This document shows positions 51,567 through 58,778 of a stretch of DNA of 64,000 nt, piece after piece. Source of the stretch: Actinokineospora terrae (lineage in GTDB: Bacteria > Actinomycetota > Actinomycetes > Mycobacteriales > Pseudonocardiaceae); assembly GCF_900111175.1 (NCBI RefSeq), contig NZ_FOGI01000009.1, forward strand, positions 124,001 through 188,000, read 5' to 3'. Under the pieces are notes generated by a model, which searched no databases, was not told where the DNA came from, and saw only the letters and a program-made list of their open reading frames with translations. The position numbers were made by a program, and so were the translations under genes. Each line of letters starts with the position of its first letter. Position 1 is the first letter of the stretch.

Positions 51567-51872
51567 ATGAGCTCTTGTGGAGCACCGGAGCAGGGCATCG
51601 CTCTTCCCGCGAACGTGGACGCGGGCAAGGAGGTCGTGCTCGACGGCAAGGTGACCAGCGGTGACACCCCGGTCGAGGGCGCGTTCGTGCGCCTGCTCGA
51701 CGCGAGCGGGGAGTTCACCGCCGAGGTCGTGTCCTCCGCCGGGGGCGACTTCCGGTTCTTCGCCGCGCCCGGCGAGTGGACCGTGCGCGCGCTGCACCGC
51801 AGCGGCAACGGTGAGGTCAAGGTCAGCGCGGACGGCCCCGGGCTGCACAAGGTCGCTGTCTCGGTCGGCTAG
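51567..51872 (+). CDS. sseC: DUF1416 protein (SseC-like)
   Basis: A 101-aa protein of a single Ig/transthyretin-like beta sandwich (VVLDGKVTSGDTPVEGAFVRLLDASGEF, GGDFRFFAAPGEWTVRALH). It matches the SseC family encoded after the rhodanese gene in mycobacteria and other actinomycetes. A Cys near the N-terminus (SSCGAPEQG) is typical. ATG at 51567, 40 bp after the rhodanese gene; last gene before a strong terminator. Role in sulfur metabolism is by association. Confidence 0.87.
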   Translation: MSSCGAPEQGIALPANVDAGKEVVLDGKVTSGDTPVEGAFVRLLDASGEFTAEVVSSAGGDFRFFAAPGEWTVRALHRSGNGEVKVSADGPGLHKVAVSVG

Positions 51873-51900
51873 TACAGCCGGTCTTGGTCGGTAGTGGTGT

Positions 51901-51936
51901 GGGGAAGGCCCCGGGCACGTGCCCGGGGCCTTCCCC
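51901..51936. terminator. Strong terminator after the sulfurtransferase operon
   Basis: A 36-bp perfect palindrome: GGGGAAGGCCCCGGGC, central ACGT, GCCCGGGGCCTTCCCC (16-bp stem). It starts 28 bases after the sseC stop. Confidence 0.85.
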
Positions 51937-51987
51937 GTGGGACCAGCGCCACGCGTGGGCCGGGCCGCCGGGCGGTATCCTCTGCCC

Positions 51988-52086
51988 GTGGAAATCTTCT
52001 TCACCTCGCTGTTGGTCCTGGTGGGCCTGTTGACCACCTGGTTCGCCGGGTACGTCGTCTACCGCCTCTACGCCGACCAGCGTTGA
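51988..52086 (+). CDS. Small membrane protein (32 aa)
   Basis: GTG at 51988 opens a 32-codon frame encoding one membrane helix (FFTSLLVLVGLLTTWFAGYV) and a short polar tail YRLYADQR. The stop overlaps the ATG of the FABP gene (TGATG), a strong sign that it is translated and coupled. It is too short for most gene callers. Function unknown. Confidence 0.75.
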   Translation: MEIFFTSLLVLVGLLTTWFAGYVVYRLYADQR

Positions 52087-52727
52087 TGCCCGCTGACGCG
52101 ACCGGGCCGGTGCCCGGCAGCGGTGACGCGGCCATCCAGGCGGCCGCGGAGCGCGCGGAGGTCACCGGGCACCGCAACATCCCCCAGTTCGACGACCTGC
52201 CGATCCCGGCGGACACCGCGAACCTGCGCGAGGGCCCCGAGCTGAACGACGCCTGCCTGGCGCTGCTGCCGCTGGTCGGCGTGTGGCGCGGGGAGGGCGA
52301 GGTGGTCTACCCGACCATCGGCGGGCCGTTCAAGTACGGCCAGCAGATCACCTTCGCGCACGACGGCCGCCCGTTCTTGCACTACGAGGCGCGTGCGTGG
52401 CTGCTCGACGACGAGGGCAAGGTCATCCGCCCCGCCGCGCGGGAGACCGGGTTCTGGCGCCCGCAGGCCGACGACACGATCGAGGTGCTGCTGGTGCACG
52501 CCACCGGCATCTCGGAGATCTACTACGGCTCGCCGCGCACGCAGACCTCGTGGGAGCTGGACACCGACGTGGTGCTGCGGACCTCCTCGGCGAAGGAGGT
52601 CAACGCGGCGAAGCGGCTCTACGGGCTGGTCAACGGCGGTGACCTGGCCTACGTCGAGGAGCGGGCGATGGTCGGCCAGGAGCTGCAGCCGCACACCTCG
52701 GCGTACCTGCGCCGCGTGGTCGGCTGA
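52086..52727 (+). CDS. FABP/nitrobindin-like heme-binding beta-barrel protein
   Basis: A 213-aa protein of the THAP4/nitrobindin (DUF1794) family. The N-terminal strand has LVGVWRGEGEVVYPTIGGPF with the G-x-W-x-G-x-G signature; YGQQITFAHDGRPFLHYEARAW and ETGFWRPQADDTIEVLLVHATGISEIYYG follow. In the family a conserved C-terminal His (here in ELQPHTSAYLRR) ligates heme. Characterised members act on nitric oxide or peroxynitrite. ATG at 52086 overlaps the small membrane protein stop. Confidence 0.88.
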   Translation: MPADATGPVPGSGDAAIQAAAERAEVTGHRNIPQFDDLPIPADTANLREGPELNDACLALLPLVGVWRGEGEVVYPTIGGPFKYGQQITFAHDGRPFLHYEARAWLLDDEGKVIRPAARETGFWRPQADDTIEVLLVHATGISEIYYGSPRTQTSWELDTDVVLRTSSAKEVNAAKRLYGLVNGGDLAYVEERAMVGQELQPHTSAYLRRVVG

Positions 52728-52740
52728 CCCGAGCACCCGG

Positions 52741-53355
52741 ATGCGGCTGCGGCGGTGTGGGCCGGACGCGGTGCTGGTCGAGGTCGACTCGCTGAGCGAG
52801 GTGGCCGCTGCCCGGGCCGCGCTCACCGGACTGCCCGGTCTGGTCGAGCTGGTCCCCGCCGCGCGGACGGTGCTGGTGTCGTTCGAGCCGGGTTCGCCCG
52901 GGTCGCGGCAGGTCCAGGCGGTGTTGGACCAGGCTGATCTCTCGGCGGCGCCGGTCGGTGACAGCGCGGACGTGACGCTGCCGGTGGTCTACGACGGCGC
53001 CGACCTGGAGTTGGTCGCGGAGACGGCGGGGCTGAGCGTCGATGAGGCGATCGCCCTGCATTCGAGCGCGGACTACACCGTGGCGTTCTGCGGTTTCGCT
53101 CCCGGCTTCGCGTACCTGACTGGACTACCCGAGCTGTTGCAGCAGCCTCGGCTCGGTAACCCCCGCACGCGCGTTCCGACCGGGTCCGTTGGCGTGGCCG
53201 GGGAGTTCACCGGCATCTACCCGCGCTCGTCACCCGGCGGATGGCGGCTGGTGGCAAGACTCGCCGATGACGCTGCCGCGCTGTTCGACCCGACTCGTGA
53301 ACCGGCCGCTCTGTTGTCCCCGGGCGATCGCGTCCGCTTCGAGGTGGTGTCGTGA
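52741..53355 (+). CDS. pxpB: 5-oxoprolinase subunit PxpB (KipI-like)
   Basis: A 204-aa protein of the KipI/PxpB family. FCGFAPGFAYLTGLPELLQQPR near 118 and GSVGVAGEFTGIYPRSSPGGWRLVAR near 150 are signature segments. With PxpA and PxpC it forms the ATP-dependent bacterial 5-oxoprolinase. ATG at 52741, 13 bp after the FABP gene; its stop overlaps the GTG of pxpC. Confidence 0.92.
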   Translation: MRLRRCGPDAVLVEVDSLSEVAAARAALTGLPGLVELVPAARTVLVSFEPGSPGSRQVQAVLDQADLSAAPVGDSADVTLPVVYDGADLELVAETAGLSVDEAIALHSSADYTVAFCGFAPGFAYLTGLPELLQQPRLGNPRTRVPTGSVGVAGEFTGIYPRSSPGGWRLVARLADDAAALFDPTREPAALLSPGDRVRFEVVS

Positions 53356-54212
53356 GCCGTGTGTTGACCGTGCTCGCCACCGGCCCGTTAGCCCTCATCG
53401 AAGACCTCGGCCGACCCGGCCACGCCCACCTCGGCGTACCCCCGTCCGGCGCGTTGGACGTCCCGTCGCTGCGGCTGGCGAACCGGCTGGCGGGCAACCC
53501 GGAGGACGCGGCGGGCATCGAGTGCGTCCTCGGTGGGCTCTCGCTGCGCGCGGGGTCGTCCTGCACGGTGGCGGTGACCGGGCCGAGCGTGTCGGTGCAG
53601 GTCAACGGGCGGTTGGTCGACTCGCACGCGCCGGTCCACCTGCGCGCCGACGACGTCGTGGCGCTGGGCACACCGTTGTCCGGGGTCCGCACCTACCTGG
53701 CCGTGTCCGGTGGGATCACCGTGTCGCCGCAGCTGGGGTCCCGCTCGACCGACCTGCTGTCCGGGATCGGCCCCGCTCCGCTGGCCGTGGGGGACGTGCT
53801 GCCGGTGGGCGACCCGGTCGGGCCGCCGGTCGGCGAGGACGCGGTGCCGCCGCCGAGTCCGCCCGACTTCCTCGCGGTGCCGGTGGTGCTCGGACCGCGC
53901 GACGACTGGTTCGCCGACGCGGGCGCCCAGCTGGCGGCGGCCGTGTGGTCGGTGTCGCCGGAGAGCAACCGGGTGGGGTTGCGGCTGCTCGGCGACCCGC
54001 TGCGGCGCGCGCCCGGGTTCGAGGGCAGGGAGTTGACCAGCGAGGGCGTGGTGACCGGCGCGATCCAGGTCCCGGCCAACGGCCGCCCGGTCGTGTTCCT
54101 CGCCGACCACCCCACCACCGGCGGTTACCCGGTGGTGGGGGTCGTCCCGGAACGGCACCTGGCCGCGTTGGCCCAGGCCAGGCCGGGTACGCGGATCAGG
54201 CTGCGCGGATGA
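53352..54212 (+). CDS. pxpC: 5-oxoprolinase subunit PxpC (KipA-like)
   Basis: A 286-aa protein of the biotin-dependent carboxylase-like (AHS2) family. VLATGPLALIEDLGRPGHAHLGVPPSGALD opens the domain; RTYLAVSGGI near 115 and VFLADHPTTGGYPVVGVV near 235 are conserved. Partner of PxpB, with which its start overlaps (GTGA). The third subunit, PxpA (LamB/YcsF), is not next to them. Confidence 0.92.
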   Translation: MSRVLTVLATGPLALIEDLGRPGHAHLGVPPSGALDVPSLRLANRLAGNPEDAAGIECVLGGLSLRAGSSCTVAVTGPSVSVQVNGRLVDSHAPVHLRADDVVALGTPLSGVRTYLAVSGGITVSPQLGSRSTDLLSGIGPAPLAVGDVLPVGDPVGPPVGEDAVPPPSPPDFLAVPVVLGPRDDWFADAGAQLAAAVWSVSPESNRVGLRLLGDPLRRAPGFEGRELTSEGVVTGAIQVPANGRPVVFLADHPTTGGYPVVGVVPERHLAALAQARPGTRIRLRG

Positions 54213-54215
54213 CGA

Positions 54216-54503
54216 CTAGGCCTTGGCGAGCAGGTACTGGTCGTTCCACCAGCAGTTGGACGAGGCCCTGGTCGCGGTGTAGGTCCAGCCCGCAGGCACC
54301 CGACAGGCCCAGAGGCCGGGCTCGGGCAGGGTCACGTAGTACAGCGGTTCGCAGCCGACGTCGGCCCGCACCATGACGTAGGTGTAGCCGGCGGGCACGG
54401 TGCGGCACGACCACCGGTATTCGGCCGCGCTCGCTTGCGTGGATAACGTGGTGGCCGCGAACACGGCGGCGAACACGACTCCGAGGACTTTGCTGGGTTT
54501 CAC
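54216..54503 (-). CDS. Small secreted Cys-rich two-repeat protein
   Basis: A 95-aa protein with a signal peptide (KVLGVVFAAVFAATTLSTQASA, cleavage near residue 27). The mature part consists of two similar units, W-S-CRTVPAGYTYVMVRADVGC and W-A-CRVPAGWTYTATRASSNC, each likely closed by one disulfide. GTG at 54503 follows AGGTGGGA. It is convergent with pxpC with only three bases between them. No family recognised; an extracellular binding role is possible. Confidence 0.75.
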   Translation of the reverse strand: MKPSKVLGVVFAAVFAATTLSTQASAAEYRWSCRTVPAGYTYVMVRADVGCEPLYYVTLPEPGLWACRVPAGWTYTATRASSNCWWNDQYLLAKA

Positions 54504-54614
54504 GAGTCCCACCTTTCGCACGGGAGACCCCGCTTTCGGGGCTGCCCCAGCACAGCAGGACCGGGCGCTCGTGATCATCCGCCAATTGGTTGAACCAATT
54601 GAGGGGTTGTCCGG

Positions 54615-55460
54615 TTACCGGTATTCGGCCTCGTACAGGGCGTTCAGCGCGGTGCCGAGCTCGGTCGCGTCGGGCAGCGCGGCGCCGTCGAGGGTGTGCA
54701 CGCGGGTGACCTTGCGGACGCTGGAGACGACGAACAGGCCGTCGGCGGTGGCCAACTCGTCGGCGCGCAGCGGCTCGACCTTGGTCGACCACCCCGCCCG
54801 CTCGGCGGCGCGGAACAGCGCGCCCTGGGTGGTGCCGGGTAAGACGCCGCTCGACGGCGGCGGGGTGCGGAGCGTGCCGCCGCTCGCCACGACGACCGTG
54901 GACGTCGGTCCCTCGAGGACGGTCCCGTCGTCACCGACGAAGATCACCTCGTCCACGCCCAGCTTCTCGGCGTGCCGCATGGCTGCCATGTTGACCGCGT
55001 ACGACAGCGTCTTGGCGCCGAGCAGCAGCCACGGCGCGCGCTCCACGACGGCCGGGTCGAACCCGCGCTCCAGGGTCACCGCGGTGACGCCCGAGGTCCG
55101 GTTGCGCACCGCCCGACCGCCGATGGGCAGGCCGATCGCGTACCCGGTCGGGCCGCCGCCGCTGTACTCGGGGCCGCGGGTGTAGACGAGCTTCACCGCC
55201 ATCTCGCCCGGCTCGGTCCACGCGCCGATCACGATCCCGACCAGGCGCTCCCAGGCCGCGAGGTCCGGTGCGGGCAGCTCGAGCATCGCCGCGGACCGGC
55301 TCAACCTGGCCAGGTGCGGACCCAGTTCCCGTGGCTGCCCGTCGACGACCAGCACGGTCTCGAACACGCCATCGCCCCTGGTCAGGCCGAGGTCGTCGAC
55401 CCTGATGTGCGGGGCACCCGGGTCGGCGAGGGTTCCGTCGAGCATCGCCAGCACGCGCAT
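54615..55460 (-). CDS. pabC: Class IV aminotransferase, probable aminodeoxychorismate lyase
   Basis: A 281-aa PLP enzyme of fold type IV. RGDGVFETVLVVDGQPRELGPHLARLSRSA near 28 is the PabC-like N-terminus; the PLP lysine is K150 in LLGAKTLSYAVNMAAMRHAE; DEVIFVGDDGTVLEGPTSTV near 175 and SSGVLPGTTQGALFR near 207 complete the site. It most likely makes 4-aminobenzoate for folate, although branched-chain or D-amino-acid transamination cannot be excluded. ATG at 55460; 41 bp divergent from the Fur-type gene. Confidence 0.85.
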   Translation of the reverse strand: MRVLAMLDGTLADPGAPHIRVDDLGLTRGDGVFETVLVVDGQPRELGPHLARLSRSAAMLELPAPDLAAWERLVGIVIGAWTEPGEMAVKLVYTRGPEYSGGGPTGYAIGLPIGGRAVRNRTSGVTAVTLERGFDPAVVERAPWLLLGAKTLSYAVNMAAMRHAEKLGVDEVIFVGDDGTVLEGPTSTVVVASGGTLRTPPPSSGVLPGTTQGALFRAAERAGWSTKVEPLRADELATADGLFVVSSVRKVTRVHTLDGAALPDATELGTALNALYEAEYR

Positions 55461-55501
55461 GCGGCGAACCCTACGCGGGCGCAGGCCCTAACATCGAACA
55501 G

Positions 55502-55948
55502 GTGGACACCGCCCACTCGCTGGAGGACCGACGCGCGCACCTGCGGGCCACCCTGCACGAGCGCGGCATGCGGATGACACCGCAGCGCCAACTCGTGCTC
55601 GACGCCCTGCTGGTGCTGGAGCACGCGACCCCCGAGCAGGTCTGCGCGCACGTCCAGCGCGCGACCCCCACGGTGAACATCACCACGATCTACCGCACGC
55701 TGGAGCTGCTGGAGGGCCTCGCCCTGGTCCGGCACACCCACCTCGGGCACGGCGCGCCGACCTACTCGGTGCACGAGCACCAGCACGTCCACCTCGTCTG
55801 CCACCGCTGCGGCCACGTCGTCGAGTCGCCGAAAGCGGTCATGGACCAGCTGTGCGGAACACTGCGGGCCACCCACGGGTTCGAGCTGGATGCCAGCCAC
55901 CTCGCGCTGTCCGGAACGTGCCAGACCTGCTCCCAGGAGACCCCGTGA
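55502..55948 (+). CDS. Fur family transcriptional regulator
   Basis: A 148-aa metalloregulator. The winged helix (GMRMTPQRQLVLDALLVLEHATPEQVCAHV, NITTIYRTLELLEG) is followed by HEHQHVHLVCHRCGHV, and CxxC pairs C100/C103 and C140/C143 form a structural zinc site. Whether it senses iron, zinc or peroxide cannot be told. GTG at 55502. Its stop overlaps the ygfZ start (GTGA), so the two are coupled. Confidence 0.9.
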   Translation: MDTAHSLEDRRAHLRATLHERGMRMTPQRQLVLDALLVLEHATPEQVCAHVQRATPTVNITTIYRTLELLEGLALVRHTHLGHGAPTYSVHEHQHVHLVCHRCGHVVESPKAVMDQLCGTLRATHGFELDASHLALSGTCQTCSQETP

Positions 55949-57063
55949 CCGACCGCTCCCCGATCCTCGACCAGCAGGGCGCCGTCCCGGCCCCCGAGAG
56001 CGCGGCGTCGGCGGTGCCGTGGCACTTCGGCGACCCGTTCGCCGAGCAGCGCAGCGCGGCGCGCAAGGTCGCCGTGGTGGACCGCTCCGACCGCGAGGTG
56101 ATCGCGGTGCCCGGCCAGGAGCGGCTGACCTGGCTGCACCTGGTGATCTCCCAGCACGTGACCGACCTCGCCGACGGCGCGGGCACCGAGGCGCTGGTGC
56201 TCGACGGGCAGGGCCGGGTGGACGCGCACATGCTGCTGGCGCACGTGGACGGCACGGTCTGGCTCGACACCGAGTCCGGCGCGGAGGCCAGCGGGGTGCG
56301 CGGTGAGCCGATGCGGCTGCTGGAGTACCTCCAGCAGATGGTGTTCTGGTCCAAAGTGGAGCCACGGGACGCGACGGCAGAGCGGGCGGTGCTGAGCCTG
56401 GTCGGCCCCGAGACGCCGGACCTGCTGGCCACAGTGGACCTCCCGGTGCCCGCGGCGCCGTACGGGGTGGCCCTCGCCCACGACGTGGTCGTCCGCCGGA
56501 TGCCGTGGCCCGGCCACGACGCGGTCGACCTCCTGGTCCCCAGGGCGGAGCTGGTGGCGTGGTGGACCCGGCTCACCGAGGCGGGCGCCCGGCCGATGGG
56601 CAGCCTGGCCTTCGACGCGCTGCGGGTCGAGTCGCTGCGGCCCCAGCTCGGGGTGGACACCGACGAGAAGACGATCCCGCACGAGGTGAACTGGATCCAC
56701 GTCGCCGCGCACGTCGCCAAGGGCTGCTACCGGGGCCAGGAGACGGTCGCGAAGGTGCACAACGTCGGCCGCCCGCCGCGCCGGATGCTGCTGCTGCACC
56801 TCGACGGCGCCACCGACGTGCTGCCGGACACGGGCGCCGTGGTGTACGCCGGTGAGCGCGCGGTCGGCCGGATCGGGTCGGTGGTGAACCACCACGAGCT
56901 GGGCCCGATCGCGCTGGCGCTGATCAAGCGGTCGGTCGAGCCGGGCACGGACCTGGTGGTCGGCACCGGCGAGGCGACCACCCAGGCCTCGATCGACCCG
57001 GACTCCGTACCCGACGACACTCCCGCGCTGGGCCGCAAGGCAGCGCAGGGTCTACGCGGGTAG
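55945..57063 (+). CDS. ygfZ: Folate-binding iron-sulfur assembly protein YgfZ
   Basis: A 372-aa protein related to the GcvT aminomethyltransferase fold. The YgfZ signature KGCYRGQETVAK lies near 258, with LRVESLRPQLGVDTDEKTIPHEVNW before it. It binds tetrahydrofolate and assists repair or assembly of iron-sulfur enzymes such as MiaB. GTG at 55945 overlaps the fur stop. Coupling to a Fur-type regulator fits iron-sulfur control. Confidence 0.92.
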   Translation: MTDRSPILDQQGAVPAPESAASAVPWHFGDPFAEQRSAARKVAVVDRSDREVIAVPGQERLTWLHLVISQHVTDLADGAGTEALVLDGQGRVDAHMLLAHVDGTVWLDTESGAEASGVRGEPMRLLEYLQQMVFWSKVEPRDATAERAVLSLVGPETPDLLATVDLPVPAAPYGVALAHDVVVRRMPWPGHDAVDLLVPRAELVAWWTRLTEAGARPMGSLAFDALRVESLRPQLGVDTDEKTIPHEVNWIHVAAHVAKGCYRGQETVAKVHNVGRPPRRMLLLHLDGATDVLPDTGAVVYAGERAVGRIGSVVNHHELGPIALALIKRSVEPGTDLVVGTGEATTQASIDPDSVPDDTPALGRKAAQGLRG

Positions 57064-57072
57064 GTCGCGGGG

Positions 57073-57240
57073 GCAACTCGATACGGCGAACCTGCTTCGC
57101 GCGGGGACTCCGGCGGCGTCCAGCGAAGCACGAAGGCGGGGCCGGAAGACGGCCCTCCCCCGCGCGGGAGGGCCTGCGGACGCTGCCCCCACACGCAGAA
57201 TCGAGCGTCGGGTACCAGAGACTTCGCGGCAGCCGGGTGA
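57073..57240 (+). repeat. Intergenic inverted-terminus element, copy 3 (degraded)
   Basis: Same orientation as copy 1. The left end (57076-57106) matches the copy 1 end at 26 of 31 positions and the interior matches well (GACGGCCCTCCCCCGCGCGG in both). The right end is shortened: AATCGAGC is kept but the CAAGTCCGCC part is lost. The weakly conserved GGTACCAGAGACTTCG follows where copies 1 and 2 have GGCACCAGCGACTCCG. Confidence 0.65.
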
Positions 57241-57304
57241 GAGTGCCCGGTCCGGACGCCACGAGGGTTGTGGGTGGGCCGGGCGGCTGTGCCAGTATCG
57301 CGCC

Positions 57305-58153
57305 ATGTCACCGTCGACGCCCCGTCCTGGCAGCTCCGGCACGTTGATCACGGTCGCCCCCACCGGGGCCGAGCACAGCAAGGCGGATGTGCCGAACCTG
57401 CCGGTCACGCTGGAGGAGTTGGTGCGCACCGCGCGCGACTGCGAGCGGGTCGGCGCCGCCATGATCCACATCCACGTCCGCGACGACGACGCCAGGCCGA
57501 CGCTGGACCTCGGGCGCCTCAAGGAGACGGTGGCCGCGGTCCGGGAGAACACCCGGCTGATCGTCCAGCTGTCCACCGGCGGCGCGGTGACCGACCCGGA
57601 GTCCGCCAGGCTGGGCGTCCTCGACGCCATGCCGGACTCGGCGTCGTGCACCATGGGGACGGTGAACTTCGGCGACGACGTGTTCCTCAACCGCTGGGAG
57701 TTCGTCGTCGCGCTGCACAAGGGCATGCAGGAACGCGGCATCGTGCCGGAGTACGAGATCTTCGACCTCGGCCAGCTGACCGCGCTGCGCAGGCTCATCG
57801 ACGAGCACGGCCTCCCCGCTGGCGGGCACGTCCACCTCGACCTGGTGATGGGCGTCCCCGGCGGCATGCCGGGCGACACCGAGACGCTGGCCGCCGCGCT
57901 GCGGTTGGTCCCCGACGGCGCGACGTTCTCCGCGACCGGGGTCGGCCGCACGAGCCTGCCCGTGCTGCTGGCGAGCCTGTCCGCCGGTGGCCACGTCCGG
58001 GTGGGGATGGAGGACACGCTGTCCTACGCCAGGGGCGAGCGGGTCCGGGACAACGCCCAGCTCGTCGCCAGGGCGGCCGGGCTGGCCAAGATCGCGCAGC
58101 GGCCACCGGTTGGTCCGGAGGAGTCGAGGGTACTTCTGGGGGTGGCGAGCTGA
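57305..58153 (+). CDS. BKACE family beta-keto acid cleavage enzyme (DUF849)
   Basis: A 282-aa TIM-barrel enzyme. MIHIHVRDDDARPTLD near 53 carries the zinc-binding His pair, QLSTGGAV near 88 and TMGTVNFGDDVFLN near 118 line the site, and GGHVHLDLVMGVPGGMPGD near 177 is typical. BKACE enzymes cleave a beta-keto acid with acetyl-CoA to give acetoacetate and an acyl-CoA; the founding member acts on 3-keto-5-aminohexanoate in lysine fermentation. Substrate here unknown. ATG at 57305. Confidence 0.9.
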   Translation: MSPSTPRPGSSGTLITVAPTGAEHSKADVPNLPVTLEELVRTARDCERVGAAMIHIHVRDDDARPTLDLGRLKETVAAVRENTRLIVQLSTGGAVTDPESARLGVLDAMPDSASCTMGTVNFGDDVFLNRWEFVVALHKGMQERGIVPEYEIFDLGQLTALRRLIDEHGLPAGGHVHLDLVMGVPGGMPGDTETLAAALRLVPDGATFSATGVGRTSLPVLLASLSAGGHVRVGMEDTLSYARGERVRDNAQLVARAAGLAKIAQRPPVGPEESRVLLGVAS

Positions 58154-58208
58154 ACGCGGTAGTCGTCAAGATATGGCGATCGAGCACCGAGTGGCGGAGG
58201 ATGTGCCC

Positions 58209-58778
58209 GTGATCGAAGTCCGCCCTGGAGGGCGCAGGCGCATCGACAGGGTGTTGTCGCCTGAGTACGTCGAGGGGCTGGCCGGGCTTGGCCTGGTCGA
58301 GGTCCGCGCGCGCCGCGACGACGCGGCGCAGGAGGAGACCGACCTGTCCTACCTGCGCAGGCTGCTGCACGGCCGGATCGACATCGTGCGCGCCGAGCAG
58401 CGCCGCCGGGCCAACGGCGAGTCCACCTCGGTGGTCGACCAGCTCGCGGTGATCCTCGCCGACAACGCGGTCGGCCCGGCGACGGGCTCCGGCCGCTACC
58501 AGAGCATGGAGCCGTCGCGGGCGGAGGCGCACCGCAGGCACGTGGAGGCGCTGGTGTCCGACGCGGACCTGTCGGACGTGGGCGCGCTCGCCGACGACCG
58601 GCTGGCGCTGGCGCTGCTGACCTACCAGCAGGAGGAGGCCTCGGTCTCCCAGCGCAGGCGCGAGGTGCAGAAGGTGATGGACCTGCTCAACGACGAGATC
58701 GGTGGCCGGTACCGCGCGGGTAGCGCGTCGGTCGACGACCTGCTCGCCGCTGAGCGCGGCAAGGGAGAGCAGCGCTGA
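58209..58778 (+). CDS. rsiG: RsiG-like anti-sigma factor, c-di-GMP-binding motif protein
   Basis: A 189-aa mostly helical protein. Two copies of the c-di-GMP motif described for Streptomyces RsiG, E(X)3S(X)2R(X)3Q(X)3D, are visible. The C-terminal one is perfect (E143, S147, R150, Q154, D158). The N-terminal one (E43, S47, R50, H54, D58) has His for Gln. In Streptomyces, RsiG holds the sporulation sigma factor WhiG when loaded with c-di-GMP. GTG at 58209 is chosen because GGAGG lies eight bases upstream; an ATG at 58173 without a ribosome site would add 12 residues. The stop overlaps the likely start of the asparaginase gene. Confidence 0.82.
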   Translation: MIEVRPGGRRRIDRVLSPEYVEGLAGLGLVEVRARRDDAAQEETDLSYLRRLLHGRIDIVRAEQRRRANGESTSVVDQLAVILADNAVGPATGSGRYQSMEPSRAEAHRRHVEALVSDADLSDVGALADDRLALALLTYQQEEASVSQRRREVQKVMDLLNDEIGGRYRAGSASVDDLLAAERGKGEQR

